A DNA stretch of 47,330 nt from assembly GCA_030149115.1 (NCBI GenBank), contig JASBSE010000401.1, positions 1 to 47,330 on the forward strand. The letters are read 5' to 3'. The notes beneath the pieces were generated by a model. The model saw nothing but the letters and a program-made list of their open reading frames with translations. It ran no database searches and had not been told where the DNA came from. Positions 19,923 to 29,360 of the stretch are shown here, piece after piece. The DNA comes from Winogradskyella sp. (lineage in GTDB: Bacteria; Bacteroidota; Bacteroidia; Flavobacteriales; Flavobacteriaceae). The translations under genes were made by a program, and so were the position numbers. Position 1 is the first letter of the stretch; each line of letters begins with the position of its first letter.

Positions 19923-20582
19923 TCAGGTTCTTTTGTCTTTACTTTCCTTATCAAAAGCAATCAAATTGAATAGTTGTCGCATTCTGGAACGTACTCTATT
20001 GCCGTATCTTTCTTCTAATTCTTGTGCATTTAAATTTGTTGTGGCGTGAGTTCTAGTTTTACGCTGAAGAAATAAATCGTAACGAGATAAGAGGATTTCG
20101 CCCATAACATTGCAATCTTTACCAAAATGTCTTCCAGTTGTTTCTACTCCTAAATCATCAAAGCAATAGAAATTACTACTTCCATATTCTTGAATGGTTT
20201 TGTAGCCAATATTGTTGAAAGCAAACGTGATGTTTCTTGCTGGGATTAATTCGTAAGATTTTTGGTGTGGTACGATGTTCCTTAATAATTTCATTAAACT
20301 GGTTTTACCACAACCAACAGGACCCGATAATAAAATCCCCTTGTTTGGATCTATATTTAGTTTTGCACAGGCTTCAAAATCACGAATGAAATAAATGCAT
20401 AGTTTATAAAGCACCACCTCATCTTCTTCATAAATCTTGAAGTTTTTGCCAAACATCAATTTCCCTTTTGCATCGAGGTAAATGAGTATGCTTTTGAAAT
20501 CATACTGAATACAATTGTCTTTTAACTCGCCAAGTTTGTATTGGACTCCTTTTTCGATGATTATGTGAGGTTGATTATTCAT
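19923..20582 (-). CDS. DnaC/IstB-like ATPase
   Basis: Walker A GILLSGPVGCGKTSLMKLL, Walker B FYCFDDLGVE. Confidence 0.8.
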   Translation of the reverse strand: MNNQPHIIIEKGVQYKLGELKDNCIQYDFKSILIYLDAKGKLMFGKNFKIYEEDEVVLYKLCIYFIRDFEACAKLNIDPNKGILLSGPVGCGKTSLMKLLRNIVPHQKSYELIPARNITFAFNNIGYKTIQEYGSSNFYCFDDLGVETTGRHFGKDCNVMGEILLSRYDLFLQRKTRTHATTNLNAQELEERYGNRVRSRMRQLFNLIAFDKESKDKRT

Positions 20583-20600
20583 TGTTATGCTGAATTAAGA

Positions 20601-20655
20601 CTTCTCGACTGCGCTCGAAGTGACAATGAGATTCTGAATCAAGTTCAGAATGACA
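20601..20655. repeat. Two adjacent REP-like palindromic repeats
   Basis: CTTCTCGACTGCGCTCGAAGTGACA and GAGATTCTGAATCAAGTTCAGAATGACA; second has perfect arms ATTCTGA/TCAGAAT. Confidence 0.7.
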
Positions 20656-20661
20656 AAAAAT

Positions 20662-21198
20662 TTAAAGTGGTTCGTTATAATTTTTATTTTTAGTTGTCCT
20701 AAGGTTGTCCGAATTTGGGACACTGCTATTTTGTTTTAAATCAATTTCAGAATCATTAAAACCTGAATTTTTAAAATTTTTCTGTTTATTACTGTTTTTG
20801 TTTTCTATAGTTTGTATATGTTTATATATAGGTACCAGTGCTTGTCCACTGCTTGTCTCGATTTGAGTAGAGTTGTGTCCTACTACTTGTCCAGAACTTG
20901 TCCCAAATTTGAGCATCTTAATTTTACTCCCTCTATACGGATTGTGGGATGGGAAATACACGATATATTTCCAATGATTTAATTCCTTGATGCATCTATG
21001 ATAGGTAGATTTAGAGCCTATTTTAGATAGTTGCATAACCTCATCACGGTTTATAAAAAACTCTTCTAAAAATCGGTTTAAATTCCACAACTGAAATAAG
21101 GCTATGTATAGGCTTATGTGGGTTGGGTTTAATCGACTATCTTTAGAGAATTGGTTGAAAACTGCGTTGAGATGTTTGATATAGTTTACTTCTTCCAT
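20662..21198 (-). CDS. Putative replication/HTH protein of the mobile element
   Basis: 178-aa ORF next to the DnaC-like gene with a winged-helix-like N-terminal half. Confidence 0.6.
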   Translation of the reverse strand: MEEVNYIKHLNAVFNQFSKDSRLNPTHISLYIALFQLWNLNRFLEEFFINRDEVMQLSKIGSKSTYHRCIKELNHWKYIVYFPSHNPYRGSKIKMLKFGTSSGQVVGHNSTQIETSSGQALVPIYKHIQTIENKNSNKQKNFKNSGFNDSEIDLKQNSSVPNSDNLRTTKNKNYNEPL

Positions 21199-21204
21199 AA
21201 GGGT

Positions 21205-21240
21205 GAGATTGCCACGTCGCTATAGCTCCTCGCAATGACA
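21205..21240. repeat. REP-like repeat
   Basis: GAGATTGCCACGTCGCTATAGCTCCTCGCAATGACA, arms ATTGC/GCAAT; same flanking logic as the repeats at 20601-20655. Confidence 0.7.
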
Positions 21241-21519
21241 CTAAAATTTGTTATGGATGCGGTTTTCTTCCATTACTTTTAGGATTTCTTCGTAGTCGTA
21301 ATAGATAACACCACCAACTTTAGTGTAGGGTAGTGTGCCATTGATACGCAAATTTTGTAATGTTCCTGGTGAGATGCTTAAAAGGTCTCTTACTTCTGGT
21401 GATTTCAACCATTTTTTAGGTGCAAAACCTGATTGATGGTTAATGATTGCTTTGATGTCTTCCAGTAATTCTTCTTTAAATTCTCGTAGGTCTTCGGTAG
21501 TAATAATTGTTGCTGCCAT
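21241..21519 (-). CDS. Helix-turn-helix (excisionase-type) DNA-binding protein
   Basis: KKWLKSPEVRDLLSISPGTLQNLRINGTLPYTKVGGVIYYDYEEILKVME. Confidence 0.88.
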   Translation of the reverse strand: MAATIITTEDLREFKEELLEDIKAIINHQSGFAPKKWLKSPEVRDLLSISPGTLQNLRINGTLPYTKVGGVIYYDYEEILKVMEENRIHNKF

Positions 21520-21663
21520 AGTAAAGTTTTAAGTTAAATAGCTACCGCCTCGAACTCTCATTCTCGGCAGCAGCTATTAATGTGATTTGACTTTCGTTTG
21601 GCAAATATGAAGTGAATTGGTAAGCTTTATTCACAACGGGGATTGTGTTGTGAACGATTTTAC

Positions 21664-22512
21664 CTAAATCCCTTCATCGGTATCTTCCATTCGTTTTAGC
21701 AATCCTTTATTTAATGTGGTAAGGAATTTTGCTCTATCGGCTTTCCGAGTCCTAATTTCAAGGAATGTACGACGGTATTGCCCTAAATCTATTTCAAAAA
21801 TATGTTCAAAATATTCTGCAATATCTTTTAAATCAGCAGCACCATTATTAAAGACACCTTCTGTGTGTAATGCATAAACCAGCTCAATTAAGGCTACTTT
21901 TGGGCTTGTCCAAATCATTTTCAAGTTCGGTTTGCGTTGTGATTTTTCGCCATTGTCTTTATTACCAATTAATACTAAATTATTTTCTAAATACAATTGA
22001 ATTAAATCGTTTGCCAATATTTTGGCCACTTTATAATCGTGCGATGTTGAGAAACTTGTATCTGCTTCGAAATAGTAACTATCTAAAGACATCTTAATAT
22101 CAAACCTACTACGCAGGAAATATTTATGGTCTAAATAGGTGCTTCTTGAACGGTAATATCTATAAAACTCTAGCTCATTATCAAAAAATGCTTTTAGCTT
22201 AACTAATTCATTATTGTAATATTTTTTTACTATTCTATTACCTCCATTTGGTTTCTTCATTTCGATTTTAAAAATCGTGTTATAGTAAATGAGTTTAGAG
22301 GTAAATTGTGGCTTTATTTCTTTAAAGAACTTAATTTCTTCAGCATCTGTCTTGAACTTTGTTTTTTGTACTACAATCTTTAATGCTTTGATGGTTTTTA
22401 AAATGACTTCAATTGCACGTTCACAACGTGTGGATTCATTGTCTATTTCTAAATTTATAAAGCTTAATTGATCGTTAAGATTAGTTAGTAGGCTGTTTAT
22501 TTTTGAACTCAA
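21664..22512 (-). CDS. RteC-family protein
   Basis: 282 aa with KIMWTSPKVALIELVYALHTEGVFNNGAADLKDIAEYFEHIFEIDLGQYRRTFLEIRTRK, typical of RteC. Confidence 0.88.
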   Translation of the reverse strand: MSSKINSLLTNLNDQLSFINLEIDNESTRCERAIEVILKTIKALKIVVQKTKFKTDAEEIKFFKEIKPQFTSKLIYYNTIFKIEMKKPNGGNRIVKKYYNNELVKLKAFFDNELEFYRYYRSRSTYLDHKYFLRSRFDIKMSLDSYYFEADTSFSTSHDYKVAKILANDLIQLYLENNLVLIGNKDNGEKSQRKPNLKMIWTSPKVALIELVYALHTEGVFNNGAADLKDIAEYFEHIFEIDLGQYRRTFLEIRTRKADRAKFLTTLNKGLLKRMEDTDEGI

Positions 22513-22620
22513 ATAGTTTTATTTTCATTAAACTTATTTAATGTTTCTACCCTCTTTTACTGCTACCAACTCATGTGAAACAATAAATTCAAGGGTATTT
22601 TTAAATTATTTATCAAAGAT
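22505..22620 (-). pseudogene. C-terminal remnant of a TetR-family regulator
   Basis: Reverse strand reads NNLKIPLNLLFHMSW*Q*KRVETLNKFNENK, matching the C-terminus of the intact TetR at 30792-31424 (NTLKFLNSLFLHRLVSVKGLETLNMFNKN) with stops/frameshift. Confidence 0.75.
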
Positions 22621-22630
22621 TGCAGAAATG

Positions 22631-23158
22631 TTATTCAACTATCAATTTCTCTATTGCATTTTCATTAGAAGTAAAATCTTTTCCTGAAAACAGAACATAT
22701 TTTGCTTTTGTTTTTATGGAAGTAGAACTATCTTCAAGTTCAACAAAAATGTTTTCCAAGTATAATTTACGATTATTTATGGTTACATAAACTTTAGATT
22801 TTTGGTTAGGATAATGAATTAGATAAAATTTTAATTTTGATGATGCTGCCAAATGCATTTCTATAAGGTTCGGTGCAATTATTTTTGTGTTCATTCCGTA
22901 TGCAAAATCTTTTTGCACTTTACTTAATGGTTTTTTAACACCTCCTTCTGTATAGACAATGCGATACTCAACTATTGGGTTCTTTGTATTAATAGATTCT
23001 CCTTCCATATTTGCATCATACACATAAGTATTATGATTATTGCTGTGTTGTATATAAAAAAGTCGTGTCGCTGTTTTTTCAGGTTTTGGGTAGTTTTCCT
23101 GTGAAAAGACAATTGTGTTGCTAAAGAAACAAAAGAAAAAAGGTAATAAAGTCTTCAT
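22631..23158 (-). CDS. DUF4833 protein, secreted (copy 1)
   Basis: Signal peptide; RLFYIQHSNNHNTYVYDANMEGESINTKNPIVEYRIVY; closely similar to 36567-37094. Confidence 0.8.
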   Translation of the reverse strand: MKTLLPFFFCFFSNTIVFSQENYPKPEKTATRLFYIQHSNNHNTYVYDANMEGESINTKNPIVEYRIVYTEGGVKKPLSKVQKDFAYGMNTKIIAPNLIEMHLAASSKLKFYLIHYPNQKSKVYVTINNRKLYLENIFVELEDSSTSIKTKAKYVLFSGKDFTSNENAIEKLIVE

Positions 23159-23194
23159 GCAAAATCTTATATGTTTAATTTTTAAAAAATTAAA

Positions 23195-23962
23195 TTAATT
23201 AAGTATACGTAACAGTTCATCATTTTTTTCTCTAGCATATTCATAACCAGCTTTGTAAATTTCATCAATTTTTGAAAAATCAAATGTACCATAGGTTTCC
23301 ATTTTTGGCGGTTCCATATAAATATCACAAAGTTGTTTCTTATCCTCCACATTATAATTAATAGAAACTTTAACTATACGTTCTATGATGGCTTTATAAC
23401 TCCATTTTACAATGGGCGATTTAGGAATATTAGATACATTAACACCTATTATTTTATCGCATTTACCTTTAATCAAATTTGTAGGGAAATTGTTTAAAAT
23501 ACCGCCATCACATAAATAAGCATCATTAATATGCACAGGCTCAAATACCAAAGGTACAGCACAAGATGCCTTTACAGCTGTTGAAATGGATCCTTTATTA
23601 AATACTACTAATTCTGCATTTATCAAATTAGTTGCTGTTACAAAGATTGGTATTAGTAACTGATCAAAATCGTCGTGAGGAATGTATTTGTTTAAAATAC
23701 GTTTAAAAATATTGGGGGTAAACAGTCCTGCGGACTTTAATTCCAGACTAGAGCGACTAAAAAACTTTTCTGCTTTACCAATTTCTAATATTTCTTTAGG
23801 TTCATAACCTGCAGCTAAAAAAACACCAGCCAATGAACCGGCACTTGTTCCTGAAATAACGGAAGGTTGTATTCCAATTTCGTATAAGTATTGAAGCACA
23901 CCTAAATGTGCCATTCCTCGAATACCTCCTCCAGATAATGCAATGCCAATGGTTGGGTTCAT
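23195..23962 (-). CDS. Patatin-like phospholipase (copy 1)
   Basis: GGGIRG, GTSAG (GxSxG), DGG catalytic motifs. Confidence 0.93.
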   Translation of the reverse strand: MNPTIGIALSGGGIRGMAHLGVLQYLYEIGIQPSVISGTSAGSLAGVFLAAGYEPKEILEIGKAEKFFSRSSLELKSAGLFTPNIFKRILNKYIPHDDFDQLLIPIFVTATNLINAELVVFNKGSISTAVKASCAVPLVFEPVHINDAYLCDGGILNNFPTNLIKGKCDKIIGVNVSNIPKSPIVKWSYKAIIERIVKVSINYNVEDKKQLCDIYMEPPKMETYGTFDFSKIDEIYKAGYEYAREKNDELLRILN

Positions 23963-23991
23963 ATTTTGTTGTAATTTATCTGTTTATACTC

Positions 23992-24750
23992 TTAATGTAT
24001 TGTCATACCACCATCTACAATATGTTCTTGTCCTGTAATGAAAGACGCTTCATCCGAAGCTAAAAACACAACAATTCCTGTTAATTCACTCGTTTCTGAA
24101 ATTCTTCCTAACGGAATTTCATCTAAGGCGCTTCTACCTTCTTTAGAGGCATCTTCATCGGTAGCTTCAATCATCATTGGCGTTAATACAAAACCTGGAT
24201 GCATAGAGTTTACTCGTATATTTTTTGGTCCGTATTCAAACGCAGCGCCTTTGGTCATTCCTCTAATAGCAAATTTACTTGCCATATAGGCAACGTTTGG
24301 AAAGCCAAAACAAGCTACAATACCTGCAATGGAAGATACATTGATAATAGACCCTACACCTGCTTTTAACATCGATGGTATTACGGCTTGCATTCCTAGC
24401 AAAATACTATGCTGATTAATCTCGATGACCTTGAGATAGTCTTCGTATTTTAAGTCCATTACTCCTGCAACAGGCCCTAAAATACCTGCATTATTTACAA
24501 GCACATTAATGTTTCCGAATGTTTTTTCTCCAATCTCTACAGCATTTTTCCAATCTTCAGGTTTTGTGATATCTAGTTTTATAAATAGTGCATTATCACC
24601 TAATTCATCTGCTAAGGCTTGTCCTAAATCCACTTTAATATCAGCTAGTATGACTTTAGCTCCTTGTGCTATAAATTCTCTTGCGTGGGCTTCGCCCATT
24701 CCTCTTGATGCGCCTGTAATAATGGCAACTTTGTTTTCTAATCTGTTCAT
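23992..24750 (-). CDS. SDR-family oxidoreductase
   Basis: GASRGMGEAHA, NNAGILG, YMASK, typical SDR; likely start MNRLENKVAIITG at 24750. Confidence 0.93.
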   Translation of the reverse strand: MNRLENKVAIITGASRGMGEAHAREFIAQGAKVILADIKVDLGQALADELGDNALFIKLDITKPEDWKNAVEIGEKTFGNINVLVNNAGILGPVAGVMDLKYEDYLKVIEINQHSILLGMQAVIPSMLKAGVGSIINVSSIAGIVACFGFPNVAYMASKFAIRGMTKGAAFEYGPKNIRVNSMHPGFVLTPMMIEATDEDASKEGRSALDEIPLGRISETSELTGIVVFLASDEASFITGQEHIVDGGMTIH

Positions 24751-24778
24751 ATTAAATATATTTATTGTTAACTGTTTT

Positions 24779-26389
24779 TTAAACCGCGACAGCACCTGCT
24801 CCAGCGGCTATAGTTTCTGTAGTATTTTTTCTTACTCTAAAATTATATCCTTTAATCGATTCGCCTTTAAGCAGTTTTCGTACTAATATTAATCTTCGGT
24901 AATAGGTGTTTTCAAAACGTATTGCCAAGGTGAATAGCATTATAATTATTCCTGCAATAATGGAATAACCATACAATGCTTTTGAAGCAGTAAGTACAGC
25001 TTGTATTCGCGAACGTCCATATACTGCCAGTCCACCACCTCTAAATTGTGATAAGTTTACTGCATCTAAATGATGTGCTATGTTTTCCAACCCTTGCAAC
25101 TGTAATTTGTAAAACAACCAAGAGTAAATGGCTCCAGCAAATGCTACACTTATCAATGAACGGACTACAATTGACAAGGATGCCACTGCTAAGGTTTCAG
25201 CCATATCAAAACCATCTAAGGTATAAAACCAAATACTTATAAAAAGAATGACCATTCCCATTCCTCTTAATATAGAAGGAACAATTAAATAGTTGATGTC
25301 AACTTCTGGACTGATTAAAAAATACATCATTACAAAGTGTAAGGTGTAAAAAATCATTCCTGAAATAATTAAAAATTTGGTAGGCCATTTTTTTGCATAC
25401 CACTTTCTAGCATAAATAGCCCCTATAATAATTCCTGGTACCATTGCGTAATTCAATAGGTTGTTGGTGAGCGAATCATAGCCAAGAATACCAACCGTAA
25501 AGGTGTTTTGAATAACACCCGAAGCTAAAAACATACCTAAACACATCAATAAAATAAAGCCTTGAATAAAGTTTTTCTTTTTAAAAACACTTAACGGAAC
25601 ATAAGGTCGTTTTAATCCTTTTTGTCGCCATAGAAAAAGAATCATAGTGATGATAAAGCCAATGGTTGAAGCTTGTATATAGCTTGAAGCAAACCAATCT
25701 TGTTGTTTGGCAAATACTAAGGTATAGGTTAATAGGAAAAAGGACACTACAAAAAGTAACATACTCAATAAATCAATTTGATATAAAGGTAGTTTTCTTG
25801 AAAATCGTAAGTCGTGCATAAAAATAACCGAGATAAGCACCAAAACAAGCATTATAATTGCCATTACCAAATAGACCGATTCCCATTGTAGGTTATAGGC
25901 AATTTTTGCAAAGAAATAACCTCCTATTTGAGCGGTTGAAATACTTAAAGGATAAAATACTGTATAAAATTTGGTTCGGTCGCCATCTGGACTTAGAATA
26001 AATAATAGCGGAAGTACAAACTCAATAATTGCAATGATTTTAAAAAAACCAATGACAAAGTTTGCTGCAATAATAACATACGGGCTATCTGTGGTTATAA
26101 TGGCTATTGAACACAATGCGATCATCGACAAACTGGTAATCATCAACTCTTTGCTTCTAAAGCGCATTTTAAACCGTAACAAATACGGTAAGGCTGTACC
26201 CATTCCAATAAAGGATGCATAGTTAGCGAATGAGAGATACTCTGAATACATACCCAAATCGCTCATCATATTGCTAAAATTGGCTGTATAAATTCCACCT
26301 ACAACCAATAACGGAAATAGGTATAGAATAATGAGCAATAGCATTGCGGGTTTGGGTACCCAATCTTTAAAAAGGCCTTGGTTATACAT
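24779..26389 (-). CDS. MFS transporter, DHA2/EmrB-like
   Basis: About 14 hydrophobic segments; adjacent to HlyD and TolC genes. Confidence 0.85.
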   Translation of the reverse strand: MYNQGLFKDWVPKPAMLLLIILYLFPLLVVGGIYTANFSNMMSDLGMYSEYLSFANYASFIGMGTALPYLLRFKMRFRSKELMITSLSMIALCSIAIITTDSPYVIIAANFVIGFFKIIAIIEFVLPLLFILSPDGDRTKFYTVFYPLSISTAQIGGYFFAKIAYNLQWESVYLVMAIIMLVLVLISVIFMHDLRFSRKLPLYQIDLLSMLLFVVSFFLLTYTLVFAKQQDWFASSYIQASTIGFIITMILFLWRQKGLKRPYVPLSVFKKKNFIQGFILLMCLGMFLASGVIQNTFTVGILGYDSLTNNLLNYAMVPGIIIGAIYARKWYAKKWPTKFLIISGMIFYTLHFVMMYFLISPEVDINYLIVPSILRGMGMVILFISIWFYTLDGFDMAETLAVASLSIVVRSLISVAFAGAIYSWLFYKLQLQGLENIAHHLDAVNLSQFRGGGLAVYGRSRIQAVLTASKALYGYSIIAGIIIMLFTLAIRFENTYYRRLILVRKLLKGESIKGYNFRVRKNTTETIAAGAGAVAV

Positions 26390-26392
26390 TGG

Positions 26393-27460
26393 TTATTCTA
26401 CGATAATATTTACATTCATTCCTACACGTAAACTGTTTAAATCTTCTTCTGAATTATCTTCGGTAAAATCAATACGAACCGGAATACGTTGCTGTACTTT
26501 CACAAAATTTCCGGTAGAATTATCTACAGGAATGGTCGATAATTTAGAGCCTGTAGCTGCCGAAATAGAACTTACTTTGCCTTTAAAGGCTTTTCCTCCC
26601 AAAGCATCTACTTCGATAGTCAATTCTTTTCCAACTGTAATGTCTTCCATTTGGGTTTCTCTAAAGTTAGCAATGACCCATTTTTTATCATTGGTTACAA
26701 TACTGGCTACTTGCTGACTAGGGTTTAACAATTGACCTTCGTTTACTTTACGTCTTCCCATAAAACCATCGTAAGGTGCAGTAATTACAGTATAAGATAA
26801 ATTGAGTTTTGCCAAGTCTAAAGCCGCTTCTGCTTGTTTGATTCCTGCTTGGCTCATTTCAATTCTACCATCCATTTCACGAAGCGAATAATCTACCGAT
26901 TTACGTTGTCCTAATAAGGCGTTGTATTGTGCTTTGGCAGCATCGTACTTGGTTTTTATACCATCGTATTGTTGTTGGGTTACCGCTTCATCTTTTAACA
27001 AAGCAGCAAACCGATTTAAGTCTCTTTCAGAATTTTCTAAATTGGATTTAGCACCAGCAATATTGGCTTCAATAATAGACGTGTTGTTAGCAACTGTATT
27101 AATTGTTGATTTTGCTGTTTTTTCACCAGCCAAGGCATTTAAATAAGCAGCTTCAGCTTGTAAAACTTTGGCTTTAATTTCGCTATCATCTAAAATTACC
27201 AACGTATCGCCTTTTTTTACTCTCTGGTTTTCTTCAAAACGAATTTCTTTAATATAAGCGGAAACTCTGGTGTTTATGGGATTGATATAAGCTTCTACTT
27301 GTGCATCGTTTGTAAAGTTTTTATCGCCAATATGGAAATAGTGTTTTAATACAAAAATCAAGGCAACTAATGCTACTAAAAATATAAGTAGATTGACAAA
27401 AAACACTGTTTTTTTGTTTTTACCTGCTTTCTTTTCGGTTTTTGAATTGTTATCTGACAT
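26393..27460 (-). CDS. HlyD/EmrA-like membrane fusion protein
   Basis: Single N-terminal TM, NDAQVEAYINPINTRVSAYIKEIRFEENQRVKKGDTL, APYDGFMGRRKVNEGQ. Confidence 0.92.
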   Translation of the reverse strand: MSDNNSKTEKKAGKNKKTVFFVNLLIFLVALVALIFVLKHYFHIGDKNFTNDAQVEAYINPINTRVSAYIKEIRFEENQRVKKGDTLVILDDSEIKAKVLQAEAAYLNALAGEKTAKSTINTVANNTSIIEANIAGAKSNLENSERDLNRFAALLKDEAVTQQQYDGIKTKYDAAKAQYNALLGQRKSVDYSLREMDGRIEMSQAGIKQAEAALDLAKLNLSYTVITAPYDGFMGRRKVNEGQLLNPSQQVASIVTNDKKWVIANFRETQMEDITVGKELTIEVDALGGKAFKGKVSSISAATGSKLSTIPVDNSTGNFVKVQQRIPVRIDFTEDNSEEDLNSLRVGMNVNIIVE

Positions 27461-27480
27461 TTTTATTCTTTTTGTAATGG

Positions 27481-28797
27481 TTATAGTGTTCCTACAGTTT
27501 TTAATACATTATAGTATGCCTGAAGGATATTAATTTCTGAATTTACATATTGTAATTCGGCTTCTAATTTAGAGTTGCTAGCATCCAACATTTCAGTAAT
27601 AAGTGCTAACTGATTTAAATATTTCTTTTCAATAATCTTGTAGTTTTCTTCGGCCAAACGTTTGCTTTCCAAATAGGTTGTTTTTTGCGAAACCGCTTCG
27701 TTGTATTTTAAATAAGCTGCTTGTGTAGCCACTTGTAAATTTTGTTGTGTAAGCGTTTTGGCTTCGGTTACTTGCTCTACTTTTAGCTTGTTTAATGACT
27801 CTTTTGCTTTGTTTTTGTAAAGCGATTCAATATTATAGGTTAACGATACACCAACTTGCCAACTATTAAAATACACATCGTTTATTGGAAAGGAATTGGT
27901 TAATGGCCGTTGCATATTGTAGCCGGCAAAACCTGCCAAAATAGGTAGTTTATCTGCTTTGGTAATATTTAAGCTTGTTTCGGCTAGCTCCTTTTGTGTA
28001 TCCATAGTTCTTATGAGTGGATGATTGGTTGCTACTTCATCTTGATATGTTTCTATATTTTGTAACGCAGGATTAAGTTTTAGCGTTTCTTCATCAGGAA
28101 TAATTTTAGTATTTGCTGGTAATCCTAATGCAATAACCAATTGGTTGTTTAAAATTAATATATTATTATCTATCGTTACTATGGCTTGGTTTAAGGATGC
28201 TAATAATAAATCACCACGGATTACTTCGTTACGTGTTACCATTCCTTGATTGTAGAAACTAGTTACGTTATCAATTCGTCTTTGGGCAAGTTTAATGTTT
28301 TCTTGAAATACTTGCTTTTGGTTGTATAATTTGTAAAGGTTTAAATAATTGGATATCACCAAAGATTTAATACCAATTTCATCGTTTTCTAAACTTAAAT
28401 TTGCCAATTCTTCTTGAAGATTTCCAACCTTAATGGTATTATTAATAGCGTTTCCTTTGTAAAGCAATTGTTGCGCCTGTATGGAAAAGTTATTACCAAA
28501 ATGTGGCATGTCTACGGTTTGTAATTTTGAAAAATCGGTGTCCAAAATTTCAATATCACCCAAATACATTGCTGTTGCACCAACAGATAGGTTTGGCAAT
28601 TGTAGTTGCTTATAGACTTCGGTTTGCTGTTTGGCAATATCAACCGATTTTTTAGAGACTTTTAGTTTTTGATTGTTTTCTAGCGCAAGCTGAACAATCT
28701 CATCAATGGTATAGGTTTTAGAATTTTCTTCTTGTGAAAAGCCAAAGCCATAAACGAATACTAGTATTATACTAATTGTATGTCTTATATAATTCAT
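27481..28797 (-). CDS. TolC-family outer membrane efflux protein
   Basis: Signal peptide, long coiled-coil TolC repeats. Confidence 0.9.
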   Translation of the reverse strand: MNYIRHTISIILVFVYGFGFSQEENSKTYTIDEIVQLALENNQKLKVSKKSVDIAKQQTEVYKQLQLPNLSVGATAMYLGDIEILDTDFSKLQTVDMPHFGNNFSIQAQQLLYKGNAINNTIKVGNLQEELANLSLENDEIGIKSLVISNYLNLYKLYNQKQVFQENIKLAQRRIDNVTSFYNQGMVTRNEVIRGDLLLASLNQAIVTIDNNILILNNQLVIALGLPANTKIIPDEETLKLNPALQNIETYQDEVATNHPLIRTMDTQKELAETSLNITKADKLPILAGFAGYNMQRPLTNSFPINDVYFNSWQVGVSLTYNIESLYKNKAKESLNKLKVEQVTEAKTLTQQNLQVATQAAYLKYNEAVSQKTTYLESKRLAEENYKIIEKKYLNQLALITEMLDASNSKLEAELQYVNSEINILQAYYNVLKTVGTL

Positions 28798-28814
28798 TAA
28801 TTTATAGTTATTTT

Positions 28815-28834
28815 AGTTCTTAACAAAAAGAACT
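28815..28834. promoter_or_regulatory. Candidate MarR/GbsR operator upstream of the efflux operon
   Basis: AGTTCT-N8-AGAACT, same half-sites and spacing as 29341-29360. Confidence 0.65.
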
Positions 28835-28849
28835 TATTGTGTAAATTTT

Positions 28850-29296
28850 TTATTTTTCTTTCCACTTTATAATTGCTTCATCAATTTTTTGATTTAAAAA
28901 GTTCTGAAAATCAATGACATCTTTCAGCTTGTTGTTAAATTCTATGTCGTTATTGCTTCGGTGTTTTAAAACATCTTCCATTACATTGTTAAAATCATAT
29001 AGTTTTTTAGCATATTCCTCAACTCTCTTTTTCCAATTTTCTAAATCTAGATAAAAGTATCTTTTTCTATCACCACTAAATGTTTTGTAATTAATTGTAC
29101 CATCTTGTAAATGACCATTTATTGCATTGCTTACTGCACTTTTACTTGCGTTTAAAAACTCTCTAATTTCATCAAATGTTTTATAAGAAGGTTCGGCTAA
29201 TAACAAGAAACTAAATACTCTGCTTGCAATGGGTGTTTTTCCAAATTGCTCATATACAACTCCAATATCTTCTACACGTTGTTTTAAATTATCCAT
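28850..29296 (-). CDS. MarR/GbsR-type transcriptional regulator
   Basis: SRVFSFLLLAEPSYKTFDEIREFLNASKSAVSNAINGHLQDGTINYKTFSGDRKRYF winged helix; likely start MDNLKQRVEDIG. Confidence 0.85.
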   Translation of the reverse strand: MDNLKQRVEDIGVVYEQFGKTPIASRVFSFLLLAEPSYKTFDEIREFLNASKSAVSNAINGHLQDGTINYKTFSGDRKRYFYLDLENWKKRVEEYAKKLYDFNNVMEDVLKHRSNNDIEFNNKLKDVIDFQNFLNQKIDEAIIKWKEK

Positions 29297-29340
29297 ATTA
29301 AAATATGTATTGTTTCTGTGCAAATATAATAAGTTTTTTT

Positions 29341-29360
29341 AGTTCTGTGAACAGAGAACT
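29341..29360. promoter_or_regulatory. Candidate autoregulatory operator of the MarR/GbsR gene
   Basis: AGTTCT-GTGAACAG-AGAACT flanked by T7 and A7, symmetric. Confidence 0.65.
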
